Source: Sphingomonas oleivorans
GTDB lineage: Bacteria > Pseudomonadota > Alphaproteobacteria > Sphingomonadales > Sphingomonadaceae
Assembly: GCF_003050615.1 (NCBI RefSeq)
Contig: NZ_NWBU01000007.1
Location: forward strand, 62,001 to 126,000
Length of the DNA stretch: 64,000 nucleotides
Direction of reading: 5' to 3'
Numbering within the stretch: the stretch's first letter is position 1; the number at the start of each line of letters is the position of its first letter. This document shows, in pieces, positions 11,497 to 21,840 of this stretch. Position numbers and translations under genes: made by a program. Below the pieces are notes generated by a model that was not told the origin of the DNA, ran no database searches, and saw nothing but the letters and a program-made list of their open reading frames with translations.

Positions 11497-13023
11497 ATGA
11501 CGATCGAATTCATGCGGCCCGAGGTGGATGAGCTAAAGCCCCGCATCAGCGTGATCGGCGTCGGCGGCGCGGGCGGCAACGCCATTGCCAACATGATCGC
11601 GGCGGAGGTGCAGGGCGTCGATTTCATCGTCGCGAACACCGATGCGCAGGCGCTCAATGCCTCTCCGGCCGAACAGCGCATTCAGCTCGGCCTGAAGATC
11701 ACGCAGGGCCTGGGCGCCGGCTCGCGTCCCGAAATCGGCCGCGCCGCCGCCGAAGAGACGCTGGAGCAGGTCGAAAAGGCGCTCGAGGGCGCGCATATGT
11801 GCTTCATCACCGCCGGCATGGGCGGTGGCACCGGCACAGGTGCCGCGCCGGTCATCGCCAAGGCGGCGCGCGATCGCGGCATTCTCACCGTCGGCGTCGT
11901 CACCAAGCCGTTCAGCTTCGAGGGCAATCGCCGTGGCAAGGCGGCCGAGGCGGGGATCGAGGAGCTGCAGAAGCATGTCGATACGCTGATCGTCATCCCC
12001 AACCAGAATCTGTTCCTGATCGCCAATCCGAACACGACCTTCAAGGAAGCGTTCCAGATGGCGGATCAGGTGCTGCAGCAGGGCGTGCGCAGCATCACCG
12101 ACCTGATGGTGATGCCCGGCCTCATCAATCTCGATTTCGCCGACGTCCGCTCGGTCATGTCCGAAATGGGCAAGGCGATGATGGGCACGGGCGAGGCGGG
12201 CGGCGACAATCGCGCGATCGAGGCCGCCGAGCGCGCCATCGCCAATCCGCTGCTCGACGGCGTGTCGATGAAGGGCGCCAAGGGTGTCATCATCTCGATC
12301 ACCGGCGGCGACGACATGCGCCTGATGGAGGTGGACGAGGCCGCCAATCATATCCGCGAACTGGTCGATCCGGATGCGAACATCATCTGGGGTTCGGCGT
12401 TCAATAACGAGCTGGACGGCAAGATCCGCGTGTCGGTCGTCGCGACCGGCATCGAGGCGGATGTCGCGACCAGCCCGGAACCGAGCAAGCTGTTCACCTT
12501 CCCGCCGCGCGCGCGTCCGCCGCTCGAGCCTGCCTCGATCGTGCCGCCGCCCGCGCCGGCTGCCGCGCCCGCGCCCGCGCCCGTGACGCCGGCTGCCGCC
12601 GCGCCTGTCACGCCACCGCCCGCCGCGCCTGCTGCCAAGGCAGAGGAGCCCGCACCGCTCGATCTGTCGACCGCCCGGGTGGTGAAGCCCGCGCCGGCCG
12701 CTCCCACCCCGCCCAGCTCCGGCGATGACGAGCTTCTGCTCGATGGTGGCACGCCGCCGGCATCCGCGCCGACGCCGCCTGTCGCCGCGCCCGCCCCGGC
12801 GCCGGCCGTGCCCACGCCGCGCACGCCTATTTCCTCGGCGCCCGCCCCGTCCGATCCGCGTACTCCGCGCCCGGCGCGCGAGGGTGGCACGCTGTTCGAG
12901 CGCATGTCCAACATCGCTCGCGGTGCCGCCCGCCAGCCCCAGCCCGAGCAGGAGCCCGAAGCTCCCCGCGCGCGCGACCCGCTGGAAATCCCGCGCTTCC
13001 TCAACCGCCAGAACAATCAGTAA
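11497..13023 (+). CDS. ftsZ: cell division protein FtsZ
   Basis: Tubulin-like GTPase that forms the division ring. Start chosen at ATG 11497 ([15 protein letters not shown]), with GGAG about 11 bases upstream; the frame is open further upstream (ATG 11431) but that part is not FtsZ-like. GTPase motifs: [13 protein letters not shown] (17-29), tubulin signature [11 protein letters not shown] (109-119), T7 loop [11 protein letters not shown]. After the globular core (to about 325) comes a long Pro/Ala-rich linker of about 160 residues and then the conserved C-terminal peptide [12 protein letters not shown], which binds FtsA. The linker is long compared with enterobacterial FtsZ but usual for alphaproteobacteria. 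Confidence 0.97.
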   Translation: MTIEFMRPEVDELKPRISVIGVGGAGGNAIANMIAAEVQGVDFIVANTDAQALNASPAEQRIQLGLKITQGLGAGSRPEIGRAAAEETLEQVEKALEGAHMCFITAGMGGGTGTGAAPVIAKAARDRGILTVGVVTKPFSFEGNRRGKAAEAGIEELQKHVDTLIVIPNQNLFLIANPNTTFKEAFQMADQVLQQGVRSITDLMVMPGLINLDFADVRSVMSEMGKAMMGTGEAGGDNRAIEAAERAIANPLLDGVSMKGAKGVIISITGGDDMRLMEVDEAANHIRELVDPDANIIWGSAFNNELDGKIRVSVVATGIEADVATSPEPSKLFTFPPRARPPLEPASIVPPPAPAAAPAPAPVTPAAAAPVTPPPAAPAAKAEEPAPLDLSTARVVKPAPAAPTPPSSGDDELLLDGGTPPASAPTPPVAAPAPAPAVPTPRTPISSAPAPSDPRTPRPAREGGTLFERMSNIARGAARQPQPEQEPEAPRARDPLEIPRFLNRQNNQ

Positions 13024-13039
13024 GCCGGCAATCCTCTCC

Positions 13040-13070
13040 CCGTCATTCCTGCCTGTGCAGGGATGACGGG
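13040..13070. repeat. intergenic palindrome (CGTCATYCCTGC type)
   Basis: Two arms, CCGTCATTCCTGC and GCAGGGATGACGG, separated by a 4-base spacer, 17 bases after ftsZ. It could form a stable hairpin but has no following T run. A near-identical perfect palindrome occurs at 44474-44499 and weaker relatives at 18646 and 61176. Such elements are scattered between genes in sphingomonads; role unknown. Confidence 0.75.
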
Positions 13071-13200
13071 ATTGTTCATGGCGGATAACATCCGGGTGAA
13101 ACTTCGTTCCCGCCTTTATCGCCCGCGTGCACCAGCCCGGCGTGAAACCGCCTCCGTTCATCTTGCGGCCATCATCGTCCCGCCTTTTATAGCCGCGACC

Positions 13201-14562
13201 ATGAAGATTGCGATTTACCGACATAGGCTTCCGCAAGATCTGCTGCGGGGTGCGGCGCTGCTGCTCGCCTTCGCCGGCGCGACGCCGGTGCTCGCGCGGA
13301 TGCCGGATGTGCTGACCCTGCCCAGCGGCTCGGAGCCGGCGCTGCGCGGCGATCCGATGGCGGAGGCGCGCGCAGCGCTCGCCCGGGGGGATTCCGCCGA
13401 GGCCTTGTCCCGCTATCTGCGCGTGCTGGCGCGCGAGCCCGACAATCTCGATGCGCTCGGCGGGGCAGGCCGCGCCGCGCTCGATATCGGCGATCCCAAT
13501 AGCGCGATTGCCTTCTATGCCCGGGCGGAGGAGATTGCGCCCCGCAACGGCCGGATCAAGGCGGGGCTCGGCTCGGCCATGGTCCAGATGGAAAATCCGC
13601 GCGCTGCGCTGCGTTTCTTCGATGATGCGGTCTCCTATGGCGTGCCCGTGGCGGAAATCGCCGCCGATCGTGGCCTCGCTTATGATCTGCGCGGGGATAA
13701 TAAGCGCGCCCAGGCGGATTATGCGCTGGCGCTGCGTCAATCTGCCGATCCCGAAGCGATCCGCCGCCTGGCCCTGTCCCAGGCCATTTCCGGCGATCGG
13801 GTGGCGGCGCTCGCCACGCTCGATCCGCTGCTGCGCAAGCAGGATATTCCCGCCTGGCGCGTCCGCGCCTTCATCCTTGCCATCACCGGCGATGTGATCG
13901 AGGCGGAGAAGGCCGCCGCCGCCGTCATGCCCCGTCCCCAGGCGGAGGCGCTTCGCCCCTATCTCGCCCGGATCGGCGCGCTGAAGGCGGGGCAGAAGGC
14001 CGCCGCCGTCCATTTCGGCCATTTCCCGGTCGATCGGAAGCTTCCCACCGCTGCGCAGACGGTGACTGGCAGCCCCGCACCGGTTTCGACCGGGGTCGGC
14101 GCCAAGCTGGTGCTGGCCACTGCGCCGTCGGACCGGGACGAGCCGCCATCCATGGCCATCGCTTCCGCCGCTACCGCCAAGTCGCTGAACCATGCGTCCA
14201 CCCGGATGACGCTCGTGGCAGAAGAGGAGAAGAAGGACAAGGTCGAGCCGCAACCCGCCAAACCCGCCAAATCCGCCAAGCCGGCGGCGCCGGAGCGCAT
14301 CTGGGTGCAGGTCGCAGGCGGAGCGAACAAGGCGACGCTTCCCAGGGCCTGGGCCGCGCTCAAGGAGAAATATCCCAAGCAGCTCGCCGGCCGCACGCCC
14401 TCCACAATGGCCTATCGCTTCACCAACCGGCTTCTGGTCGGGCCGTTCAAGACCAATGCCGAGGCGCAGGCCTTCGTAAATGCGGGTGCCAAGGCCGGCA
14501 TGTCCAGCTTCGCCGTCACCAGTGAGGCAGGGCAGGAGGTGGAGAAGCTCTCCGTCAAATAG
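13201..14562 (+). CDS. TPR-repeat protein with C-terminal SPOR domain
   Basis: Exported protein probably attached to septal peptidoglycan through its SPOR domain. Start ATG 13201 begins a signal peptide (basic start, hydrophobic [13 protein letters not shown], cleavage near PVLA); the upstream in-frame ATG at 13063 lies inside an intergenic palindrome and is rejected. Residues about 55-240 form several tetratricopeptide-like helical repeats ([32 protein letters not shown] and so on); an Ala/Pro/Lys linker follows, then a SPOR domain in the last 75 residues ([11 protein letters not shown] ... [16 protein letters not shown]). Placement right after ftsZ supports a cell-division or envelope role. 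Exact function unknown. Confidence 0.82.
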   Translation: MKIAIYRHRLPQDLLRGAALLLAFAGATPVLARMPDVLTLPSGSEPALRGDPMAEARAALARGDSAEALSRYLRVLAREPDNLDALGGAGRAALDIGDPNSAIAFYARAEEIAPRNGRIKAGLGSAMVQMENPRAALRFFDDAVSYGVPVAEIAADRGLAYDLRGDNKRAQADYALALRQSADPEAIRRLALSQAISGDRVAALATLDPLLRKQDIPAWRVRAFILAITGDVIEAEKAAAAVMPRPQAEALRPYLARIGALKAGQKAAAVHFGHFPVDRKLPTAAQTVTGSPAPVSTGVGAKLVLATAPSDRDEPPSMAIASAATAKSLNHASTRMTLVAEEEKKDKVEPQPAKPAKSAKPAAPERIWVQVAGGANKATLPRAWAALKEKYPKQLAGRTPSTMAYRFTNRLLVGPFKTNAEAQAFVNAGAKAGMSSFAVTSEAGQEVEKLSVK

Positions 14563-14605
14563 CGGCGGCCTCGTCCGGCGCTCGACTTCGCCGCCGAGGG
14601 GCGGC

Positions 14606-15784
14606 ATGGGAGCGCCGATGTCTCCGCTTGCGCCCTATGCCTCCGATCCCGCCGCCAGCCGCGGCCGTCTCCATGCCGTTATCGGGGGCGAGACGCGCGG
14701 CCCCCGCGACGCCTTCCAGCGCGATCGCGACCGGATCATCCATTCCATCTCCTTCCGTCGCCTCAGGCACAAGACGCAGGTGTTCGTGGCGCCCGATGGC
14801 GATCATTTCCGCGTGCGGCTCACCCACAGTCTCGAAGTCGCGCAGATCGGCCGCACCATCGCGCGCGTGCTCGGGTTGAACGAGGATCTCACCGAGGCGC
14901 TCTGCCTCGCCCATGACATCGGCCATCCGCCCTTCGGCCATAGCGGGGAGGCGGCGCTGAAGGCGGCGATGAAGGATGCGGGCGGTTTCGATCATAATGC
15001 GCATACGCTGCGTACGCTCTGCCTGCTCGACAGCCCCTATCCGGCATTTCCCGGCCTGAACCTCAGTTGGGAAACGCTCGAGGGGCTTGCCAAGCATAAT
15101 GGTCCCGTGCGCTACCCGACCTGGGCATTGCGTGCCATAGACGCCGAATTCCCCCTGGACCTTCAAGGGTATAGCTCTCTGGAAGCGCAGGTCGCAGCAC
15201 TTGCCGACGACATCGCCTATGACAATCACGACATAGACGATGGAATCCGTGCCGGCCTTCTGGATATTGAAGAGGTCCTCGATCAGCCTCTCGTCGCCAG
15301 GAGCTGGGAACGGGTCCGCGCCCGCTTCCCCGATCTTCCCGCCAGGCGCCTGACGGGCGAGCTGATCCGCGAGCAGATCGGCCTGATGGTCAATGACCTC
15401 ATCGCCGAAACCCGCGCCCGCATCGCCGACGCCGCACCCCGCACTGTCGAGGATGTCCGCGCCGCCGGCCGTCCGCTCGTCGGCTTCTCCGAAGCGATGG
15501 CGGCGGAGGAGCGCGGCCTCAAGCGCTTCATGTACGCCAAGCTCTATCATCATCCCGTGCAGCTCGCCGTCGCGGAGACGGCGGGCCGCATCGTCGCCGC
15601 GCTCGCCGCCGCCTATCGCGCCGATCCTAATCTGCTCCCGCCCGAATGGCGCGCGCGTCTTCCCGAGGAAGAGCCCTGGCGCACCCGTCATATCGGCGAT
15701 TTCATCGCAGGCATGACCGACCGCTATGCCGTCGCCCGCCATCGCGAAGTGGTCGGCCCCGTGGAGATGCCCGACGGGCTGTGA
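14606..15784 (+). CDS. dgt: deoxyguanosinetriphosphate triphosphohydrolase-like protein (HD domain)
   Basis: Metal-dependent dNTP triphosphohydrolase of the HD superfamily, splitting dNTP to nucleoside and triphosphate. The 392-residue protein has the family N-terminus with two conserved Arg segments ([21 protein letters not shown]), the first metal His in [10 protein letters not shown] and the HD pair in [16 protein letters not shown]. Start is uncertain between ATG 14606 (GAGGGG five bases upstream) and ATG 14618 (GGGAG five bases upstream). It belongs to the shorter type 2 subgroup common in alphaproteobacteria. Confidence 0.93.
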   Translation: MGAPMSPLAPYASDPAASRGRLHAVIGGETRGPRDAFQRDRDRIIHSISFRRLRHKTQVFVAPDGDHFRVRLTHSLEVAQIGRTIARVLGLNEDLTEALCLAHDIGHPPFGHSGEAALKAAMKDAGGFDHNAHTLRTLCLLDSPYPAFPGLNLSWETLEGLAKHNGPVRYPTWALRAIDAEFPLDLQGYSSLEAQVAALADDIAYDNHDIDDGIRAGLLDIEEVLDQPLVARSWERVRARFPDLPARRLTGELIREQIGLMVNDLIAETRARIADAAPRTVEDVRAAGRPLVGFSEAMAAEERGLKRFMYAKLYHHPVQLAVAETAGRIVAALAAAYRADPNLLPPEWRARLPEEEPWRTRHIGDFIAGMTDRYAVARHREVVGPVEMPDGL

Positions 15785-16144
15785 CGGGTGCTATGCCTCG
15801 CATCGGTCCGGGAAAGGTCCGGATGTTGGTGCGTCGATAGATAGAAAGAGCCGGATGCGGGCGACAGGATCGTCGGCATGGTGGGCATGATCATTTTCGG
15901 CGCTGCAGGAAGGGGTGTCTGCACAACCCATATCGTCCTGCCGAACTTGTTTCGGCATCCGTTCCTCATCCGCACCGTCGCGCGGACTTGGGCGTGGACC
16001 GTGAAACAGGTTCAGGGCGGCGATGGCTTTGCATGACTGTCTGGCCGCGCAGGGCGTGAGGAATCGCTCCGGTCGGGGATGACGATCCGGTTGCGATCCG
16101 GTACAGGGCGCGCTCTTCATTCCACTACTGGACTGCGACCCGCC
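15785..16144. other. gene-free interval with degenerate repeat elements
   Basis: No convincing gene here. It holds degenerate forms of a repeat common in sphingomonad genomes: TCCTGCCGAACTTGTTTCGG at 15936-15955 and an opposite-oriented GTGAAACAGGTTCAGGG at 16000-16016, which together form an inverted pair about 60 bases apart. If argS starts at the upstream ATG 16079, the last 66 bases are coding. Confidence 0.5.
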
Positions 16145-17875
16145 TTGCCCACGCTTTACGCCCGTTTCGCCGCCGATCTTGCCGCGATCCTCGACCAGCT
16201 CGAAGCCTCTGGAGACCTGCCCGCCGGCATCGACCGGCGCAATGTCGCCGTGGAGCCGCCGCGCGATCCTGCCCATGGCGATCTGGCGACCAATGCGGCG
16301 ATGGTGCTCGCCAAGCCGGCGGGCACCAACCCGCGTGCGCTGGCCGCACTGATTGCGCCGAAGCTCGGCGAGCTCGGCCATATCGCGTCGGCCGAAGTCG
16401 CGGGGCCGGGCTTCATCAATGTCCGCCTCGTTTCCGATACATGGCGGGACGAGCTGGCGACGATCCTCGACAGCGCCGCGCTTTATGGCCGTTCCAACAT
16501 GGGACAGGGCCAGAGGGTCAATGTCGAATATGTCTCGGCCAACCCCACGGGCCCGATGCATATGGGCCATTGCCGCGGCGCGGTGGTGGGCGATGCGCTG
16601 GCGAGCCTGCTCGAATATGCCGGCTACGAGGTTACTCGCGAATATTATATCAACGATGCCGGCGGGCAGGTCGACGTGCTCGCTCGCTCTGCGCATCTGC
16701 GCTATCGTGAGGCGCTGGGCGAGACGGTCAGCATCCCCGAGGGCCTTTATCCGGGCGATTATCTGATCCCGGTGGGACAGGCGCTCGCGGCCGATTATGG
16801 CGATCGCTATGTGGCGGCGCCGGAGGAGGAGTGGCTCGGCCTGTTCCGCACGCGCGCGGTCGATGCGATGATGGACATGATCCGCGCCGATCTGGGCCTG
16901 CTCGGCATCCATCACGACATCTTCTCCTCCGAAGCCGCGCTCCATGCCGCCGGCAAGGTGGAGGCCGCGGTCGATCGGCTGCGCGCGGATGGCCTCGTCT
17001 ATGAAGGCATGCTCGAAGCGCCCAAGGGCGAGACGCCGGACGATTGGGAGCCGGTTGAGCTCAGCCTGTTCCGTTCGACGCAGTTCGGTGACGATCAGGA
17101 CCGGCCGGTCAAGAAATCCAACGGCAGCTGGACCTATTTCGGTGGCGACCTCGCCTATCATGCCGAGAAGGCTGCGCGCGCCGATCAGCTGATCGACATT
17201 TGGGGCGCGGACCATGCCGGCACGGTCAAGCGCATCCAGGCGGCGGTGAAGGCGCTCACCGGCGGGCGCGTGCCGCTCGATGTCAAGCTCGTCCAGATGG
17301 TGCGGCTGCTGCGCGGTGGCGAGCCGGTGAAGATGTCCAAGCGCTCGGGCTCCTTCGTCACGCTGGCGGATGTGGTGAACGAGGTCGGCAAGGATGTCGT
17401 CCGCTTCACCATGCTGACGCGCAAGGCCGACGCGCAGATGGACTTCGATTTCGCCAAGGTGGTCGAGGCATCGAAGGACAATCCCGTCTTCTATGTCCAA
17501 TATGCCCATGCGCGCGGTCGTTCGCTGCATCGGCGCGCGGCGGAGGCGGGGCTCGCGCTGCCGGCCACGCCCGATCTGGCGCTGCTCGACGAGGAGGAGC
17601 TGGCGCTGGTCAAGCTCGCAGCACAGTTTCCGCGCGTGGTGGAGGGCGCGGCGGCGGCCCATGAGCCGCATCGCATCGCCTTCTATCTGTTCGATCTGGC
17701 GGCCGCATTCCACGCGTTGTGGAATCGCGGCAATGACGATCCGTCCCGTCGCTTCCTGCTGGCGGATGATCCCGCCCGGACGGGCGCGAGGCTGGCGCTG
17801 TCCGATGCGATCGGGCAGATAATCCGCAACGGCCTGGCTGTCATGGGGGTGGCCGCCGCCGAGGAGATGCAGTGA
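16145..17875 (+). CDS. argS: arginyl-tRNA synthetase
   Basis: Class I aminoacyl-tRNA synthetase charging tRNA-Arg. The HIGH motif is [13 protein letters not shown] and the KMSKS equivalent is [10 protein letters not shown]; the N-terminal additional domain (LYARFAADL) and C-terminal anticodon-binding helical domain are present, total about 576 residues. Family N-termini begin just before TLYARF, which points to TTG 16145 as start; ATG 16079 would add 22 residues of unrelated sequence but cannot be excluded. The stop overlaps the next gene, so the two are probably co-transcribed. Confidence 0.93.
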   Translation: MPTLYARFAADLAAILDQLEASGDLPAGIDRRNVAVEPPRDPAHGDLATNAAMVLAKPAGTNPRALAALIAPKLGELGHIASAEVAGPGFINVRLVSDTWRDELATILDSAALYGRSNMGQGQRVNVEYVSANPTGPMHMGHCRGAVVGDALASLLEYAGYEVTREYYINDAGGQVDVLARSAHLRYREALGETVSIPEGLYPGDYLIPVGQALAADYGDRYVAAPEEEWLGLFRTRAVDAMMDMIRADLGLLGIHHDIFSSEAALHAAGKVEAAVDRLRADGLVYEGMLEAPKGETPDDWEPVELSLFRSTQFGDDQDRPVKKSNGSWTYFGGDLAYHAEKAARADQLIDIWGADHAGTVKRIQAAVKALTGGRVPLDVKLVQMVRLLRGGEPVKMSKRSGSFVTLADVVNEVGKDVVRFTMLTRKADAQMDFDFAKVVEASKDNPVFYVQYAHARGRSLHRRAAEAGLALPATPDLALLDEEELALVKLAAQFPRVVEGAAAAHEPHRIAFYLFDLAAAFHALWNRGNDDPSRRFLLADDPARTGARLALSDAIGQIIRNGLAVMGVAAAEEMQ

Positions 17876-18636
17876 TGTCCGACCATGCCCGTGGGCGGCC
17901 TCAGGAGGAGCGCCTTCCCTGGCTGGAGCCGGTCGAGGATGAGGATGAGGATGCCGGCTCCGCCGTGGGCCGGGTGATCTTCTTCCTTGCGGTCCTGCTG
18001 GGCCTGTTCGCGGTGGGAGCAGGCGCTTATCTTTGGTTCCGTGATCGCGATGTGGGCGTTGCCGGCTCGGGTGAGTTGATCCGGGCGCCGGCCGAGCCCT
18101 ATCGCGAAAAGCCACGGGAAGCCGGTGGGATGCGCGTCGACGGCACCGGCGAGCTCGCTTATGGCGCGAGCGAGGGAGTGGATATCGACAGCGCGATCGA
18201 CCTCTCCGCGCTTCCCGAAACGCCCGTCACCGGCCCCGGCAGCGAGGCCGGCGCGGATGTGCCGGTCGCGATTCTCCCGCCGCCCGCTGCGCCGACGCCT
18301 GCCGCTGCTTCTCCCTTGGCGGGCGCTGCTCCGGCAGTCCCGCAGGTCAAGCCTCCGGTCACGGCGCAGGCTCCGGCCGATCGGGCACCCCGTCAGCCGG
18401 CAGGACGGAGCGGATCGATCCAGCTCGGCGCCTTTTCGAGCGAAGCCAAGGCCCGGAGCGCCTGGAAATCGCTGTCGGCTCGCTTCGGCTTCCTGTCCGG
18501 GCTCGAAATCTCGATCCTGCCGGTCAAGACCGACGACGCCACCCTTTATCGCCTTCGCGCCGGCGCAGGTGGGCAGGCGGGCAGCATCTGCGCCAGACTG
18601 AGGGTGGCGGGCGAAAGCTGCTCCATCGTGAACTGA
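17875..18636 (+). CDS. SPOR domain membrane protein
   Basis: Bitopic inner-membrane protein with a periplasmic SPOR domain that should bind denuded glycan strands at the septum. An acidic cytoplasmic N-terminus (1-30, EDEDEDAG), one membrane helix (about 32-52, VIFFLAVLLGLFAVGAGAYLWF), a Pro/Ala linker, and a C-terminal SPOR domain (GSIQLGAFSSEAKARSAW onward) make up 253 residues. ATG 17875 overlaps the argS TGA by one base; a GTG at 17872 is in frame. The argS-SPOR-nagZ-scpAB order is a conserved sphingomonad arrangement. Confidence 0.88.
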   Translation: MSDHARGRPQEERLPWLEPVEDEDEDAGSAVGRVIFFLAVLLGLFAVGAGAYLWFRDRDVGVAGSGELIRAPAEPYREKPREAGGMRVDGTGELAYGASEGVDIDSAIDLSALPETPVTGPGSEAGADVPVAILPPPAAPTPAAASPLAGAAPAVPQVKPPVTAQAPADRAPRQPAGRSGSIQLGAFSSEAKARSAWKSLSARFGFLSGLEISILPVKTDDATLYRLRAGAGGQAGSICARLRVAGESCSIVN

Positions 18637-18645
18637 AACAGCATG

Positions 18646-18670
18646 TCGTCCCGGCAATCGCCGGGATGAT
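18646..18670. repeat. short intergenic palindrome
   Basis: CGTCCCGGC and GCCGGGATG arms around a 4-base loop, in the gap between the SPOR gene and nagZ. A degenerate relative of the palindromes at 13040 and 44474. No T run follows, so it is not a clear terminator. Confidence 0.5.
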
Positions 18671-18693
18671 GAAGATCAGGATTTTTCCGAGCC

Positions 18694-19701
18694 ATGACCC
18701 CACTCTTCCTCGGCCTTGCCGGTCCGTCCCTGTCGGCAGACGAGCGCGTGCTGTTCGCCGAGGCGGATCCGGCGGGTTATATCCTGTTCCGCCGCAACAT
18801 CGTCGACCGGGCGCAGCTTCGCGGCCTGACCGACGCGCTGCGCGCGCTTTCGGGGCGGGCGGACGTGCCGATCCTGATCGATCAGGAAGGCGGGCGCGTC
18901 GCGCGGATGCAGCCGCCCGAATGGCCCGCATTCCCACCGGCCGAGCGTTTCGCGGCGCTCTATGAGGTGGCACCCGTCTCGGCGATCGAGGCGGTTCGCG
19001 CCAATGCCCAGGCGATCGCGCTGATGCTCGCCGAATCGGGCATCAATGTCGATTGCCTGCCGCTGCTCGACGTGCGCCAGCCGGGCGCGCACGACATTAT
19101 CGGCGATCGTGCCTTGGGCGGCGAGCCGATGCAGGTGGCGGCGCTCGGCAGGGCGGTGATCGAGGGGCTGCGCGCGGGCGGCGCGGTCGGCGTGGTCAAG
19201 CATGCCCCCGGTCATGGCCGGGCGATGGCCGACAGCCATGTCGAGCTGCCTGTGGTCGATGCCGATGCGGAGGCGCTGGAAACCGATCTTGCGCCCTTCA
19301 TCGCGCTTGCCGATGCGCCGATGGCGATGACAGCGCATGTCGTCTATCGCGCCTGGGACGAGGCGGCCTGCGCCAGCCTGTCGGCCAAGATCATCGGCGA
19401 GATTATTCGCGGCCGCATCGGCTTTGACGGGCTGCTGATGTCGGATGATCTGGGGATGCACGCGCTGAGCGGCGATTTCGGCAGCCGGGCGGCGGGCGTG
19501 CTCGCGGCGGGATGCGATATCGCGCTCCATTGCTCGGGCGATTTCGCCGAGATGCGCGCGATCGTGGATGCGGTCGGCGAGATCAGGCCCGAGGGAGCCG
19601 AGCGGCTGGCGCGCGCGATGGCAACTGTGGCGGGGGCGGCGGTTCCGGCCTCGTTCGAGGAGCTGGTGGCGAAGCGCGATGCGCTGCTCGCTTATGCCTG
19701 A
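18694..19701 (+). CDS. nagZ: beta-N-acetylhexosaminidase (GH3), peptidoglycan recycling
   Basis: Cytoplasmic glycoside hydrolase family 3 enzyme that removes GlcNAc from GlcNAc-anhydroMurNAc peptides during wall recycling. The 335-residue protein shows ILIDQEGGRVARM (substrate-binding Asp and Arg), the His/Asp loop KHAPGHGRAMADSH (KHFPGHG in most homologues) with the catalytic histidine, and the nucleophile region MSDDLGMHAL. In many bacteria its product anhydroMurNAc-peptide signals AmpC induction; here a class A beta-lactamase-like gene lies 35 kb away. Confidence 0.94.
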   Translation: MTPLFLGLAGPSLSADERVLFAEADPAGYILFRRNIVDRAQLRGLTDALRALSGRADVPILIDQEGGRVARMQPPEWPAFPPAERFAALYEVAPVSAIEAVRANAQAIALMLAESGINVDCLPLLDVRQPGAHDIIGDRALGGEPMQVAALGRAVIEGLRAGGAVGVVKHAPGHGRAMADSHVELPVVDADAEALETDLAPFIALADAPMAMTAHVVYRAWDEAACASLSAKIIGEIIRGRIGFDGLLMSDDLGMHALSGDFGSRAAGVLAAGCDIALHCSGDFAEMRAIVDAVGEIRPEGAERLARAMATVAGAAVPASFEELVAKRDALLAYA

Positions 19702-19750
19702 TGCACCTCATGGCTCGACTTCGCCGGAAGCGAGCGGATAATCTGCCCGG

Positions 19751-20512
19751 GTGATCGAAGAGGACGATAATTTCGAGCTGCCGTTGCGGGCCGAGCGCGA
19801 GACGCTGACGCTCGATATCGACGGCTGGGAAGGGCCGCTCGATCTGCTGCTCGCGCTCGCGCGGGTGCAGAAGGTCGATCTGCGCGAAATTTCGATCCTG
19901 GCGCTGGTCGAGCAATATCTCGCCTTCGTCGAGGGCGCCAAGGCGCTCAAGCTGGAGCTTGCGGCCGATTATCTGGTGATGGCGGCCTGGCTCGCCTTTC
20001 TCAAATCGGGCCTGCTTCTGCCGCGCGATCCGGAGGTCGAGCCTTCGCCCGAGGAGCTGGCGCTGCGCCTCCAGCTTCGCCTTCAGCGGCTCGATGCGAT
20101 GCGCGAGGCGGGGGCACGGCTGATGGCGCGCGACCGGATCGGACGGGACGTGTTCCTGCGTGGCGCGCCCGAAGGCCTGCGTGTCGTGCGCAAGCCGGCC
20201 TGGGAGGCGGACCTTTACGAGCTGATCGCGGCCTATGGCGCGGTCCGCGCACGCACGGGGCCCGCGGTGCATATCGTCTCGCGCCGGCCGGTGATGAGCC
20301 TCGAGACCGCGATCGAGCTCGTCTCGCGCATGGTCGGCGCACGGCTCGATTGGGCGTCGCTCGAAAGCTTCCTGCCCGAGGGGCTCGATCCGCTCTATCG
20401 CCGCTCGGCGCTCGCCTCCAGCTTTCTTGCGACCTTGGAGCTGGCGCGGCAGGGCAAGGTGGCGCTCGAGCAGGAGGCGCCCTTCGCGCCGCTGATGGTT
20501 CGCCGCTTATGA
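19751..20512 (+). CDS. scpA: segregation and condensation protein A
   Basis: Kleisin subunit of the SMC-ScpAB condensin that compacts and segregates the chromosome. Starts at GTG 19751. The family signature GWEGPLDLLLALARVQKVDL near residues 26-45 is present, followed by the acidic/helical body and a C-terminal winged helix (about 175-253). The stop overlaps scpB (ATGA). 253 residues is normal. Confidence 0.94.
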   Translation: MIEEDDNFELPLRAERETLTLDIDGWEGPLDLLLALARVQKVDLREISILALVEQYLAFVEGAKALKLELAADYLVMAAWLAFLKSGLLLPRDPEVEPSPEELALRLQLRLQRLDAMREAGARLMARDRIGRDVFLRGAPEGLRVVRKPAWEADLYELIAAYGAVRARTGPAVHIVSRRPVMSLETAIELVSRMVGARLDWASLESFLPEGLDPLYRRSALASSFLATLELARQGKVALEQEAPFAPLMVRRL

Positions 20513-21078
20513 TCGACGAGGATGAGCGCGCGGTGGAGGCGGCGCTGTTCGCCGCCGAGGCGTCGATGACCGTCGGGGAGATCATGGCGGCGGTGGGCGC
20601 GCGCGACGTGAGGGCGGCCCTGTCCCGGCTGCGCGAACATTATGCGGGGCGCGGCGTCGAGCTGGTCGAGCGGGCGGGGCGCTGGCATTTCCAGACGGCG
20701 CCCGATCTGGCGCATATATTGCGGCGCACGCGCGAGGAGCCGAGGAAGCTCAGCCGCGCCGGCATCGAGACGCTGGCGATCATTGCCTATCATGAGCCCG
20801 TCAGCCGCGCCGAGATTGAGGCGATTCGCGGCGTGCAGATCTCGAAGGGCACGATCGACGCGCTGATGGAGGCGGGCTGGGTGCGTCCCGCAGGCCGGCG
20901 CGAGGCGCCCGGACGCCCGCTCATCTATGCGACGACGCCTGCATTTCTCACGCATTTCGGCCTTGGATCACGCCGCGACCTGCCCGGCATCGAGGATTTG
21001 AGGGCCGCAGGACTGCTCGATCCCGTCGATTTGGCGATGGAGCAGCTTGAGGTGGAAAAGGACGAAACGGACGACTAG
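20509..21078 (+). CDS. scpB: segregation and condensation protein B
   Basis: Winged-helix dimer that binds ScpA in the SMC complex. The 189-residue product begins at ATG 20509 overlapping the scpA stop; the frame is open further upstream inside scpA but that is a shadow. Conserved segments: VEAALFAAEASMTVGEI at the N-terminus and SRAGIETLAIIAYHEPVSRAEI followed by RGVQISKGTIDALMEAGWV in the second winged helix. Confidence 0.94.
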   Translation: MIDEDERAVEAALFAAEASMTVGEIMAAVGARDVRAALSRLREHYAGRGVELVERAGRWHFQTAPDLAHILRRTREEPRKLSRAGIETLAIIAYHEPVSRAEIEAIRGVQISKGTIDALMEAGWVRPAGRREAPGRPLIYATTPAFLTHFGLGSRRDLPGIEDLRAAGLLDPVDLAMEQLEVEKDETDD

Positions 21079-21109
21079 ATAGGCCTCAACGCGCGCAAGG
21101 AGATTCATC

Positions 21110-21364
21110 ATGGGTGGACTGAGCATCTGGCATTGGCTGCTCGTCGGCGTGGTTGTGATGCTGTTTTTCGGAAAGGGCCGCTTTTCCGATATGATGGGCG
21201 ACGTGGCCAAGGGCATCAAGAGCTTCAAGAAGGGCATGAGCGAGGATGATGATGCACCCGCCGCGCGGCCGGCGTCGGCGCCTCGCCTGCAGCAGCAGTC
21301 GCCGATCGAGCCCAATCAGGATCGTGAGCTTCAGCCGATGAAGGACGATCGGCCGCACAATTGA
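21110..21364 (+). CDS. tatA: Sec-independent translocase subunit TatA
   Basis: Single-helix membrane protein that forms the Tat pore. The 84-residue protein has the N-terminal helix [15 protein letters not shown], the [12 protein letters not shown] hinge followed by an amphipathic helix (KGIKSFKKG), and a polar tail. It begins the tatABC cluster, with an AAGGAG ribosome site. At least two proteins in the window (52446 and 55717) carry twin-arginine signals and would use it. Confidence 0.95.
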   Translation: MGGLSIWHWLLVGVVVMLFFGKGRFSDMMGDVAKGIKSFKKGMSEDDDAPAARPASAPRLQQQSPIEPNQDRELQPMKDDRPHN

Positions 21365-21410
21365 TCCCTGCCGCCCCTGCGGCGCGCCCATCGCGCGCGG
21401 ACGAACGGTG

Positions 21411-21436
21411 GATGCTGAGCCAAGTTCAGCATGACG
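21411..21436. repeat. intergenic inverted repeat
   Basis: ATGCTGA and TTCAGCAT arms around GCCAAG between tatA and tatB; resembles the CATGCTGAACTTGTTTCAGCAT-type elements common between sphingomonad genes. No T run. Confidence 0.5.
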
Positions 21437-21468
21437 AGGGGCGGGGTCGAAGCTAAGAGCCCATCCCG

Positions 21469-21840
21469 ATGTTCGATATCGCACCCACCGAACTGCTGCT
21501 CGTGGCAGTCGTAGCCCTCGTCGTGATCGGGCCCAAGGATCTGCCGCGGGCGATGCGCTTCGTCGGCCAGTGGGTCGGCCGCGCGCGCGGCGTGGCCCGC
21601 CATTTCCGCTCCGGCCTGGACGAGATGATCCGCCAGGCCGAGCTTGAGGAGATGGAGAAGAAATGGGCGGCGGAAAATGCGCGAATCATGCAGGAACATC
21701 CGCAGGCCGGGCATGATGAGCGTGGGGACGATCTCGCCGACGCGGCGATGACGCCGCTGCCGGCGCCGGCCGACAGCCAGCCGGCCGGACCCGATTCGAC
21801 CGAACCGCCCTCGGACTGCCGCCCGGAGGCGCGCGCGTGA
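21469..21840 (+). CDS. tatB: Sec-independent translocase subunit TatB
   Basis: Bitopic Tat receptor subunit pairing with TatC. The 123-residue product opens with MFDIAPTELLLVAVVALVV, then GPKDLPRAMRFVGQWVGRARG, the expected glutamate-containing helix, Gly-Pro hinge and amphipathic helix; the C-terminal half is polar and Pro-rich. Its stop overlaps the tatC GTG start. Confidence 0.95.
   Translation: MFDIAPTELLLVAVVALVVIGPKDLPRAMRFVGQWVGRARGVARHFRSGLDEMIRQAELEEMEKKWAAENARIMQEHPQAGHDERGDDLADAAMTPLPAPADSQPAGPDSTEPPSDCRPEARA

Noticed and set aside
13063-13200. Upstream in-frame ATG as the start of the TPR/SPOR gene
   Set aside because: It lies inside an intergenic palindrome, and the signal peptide starts only at 13201.
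11533-14607. Minus-strand open frame of 1024 codons opposite ftsZ and the SPOR gene
   Set aside because: Crosses an intergenic region and opposes two certain genes; composition is that of a shadow.
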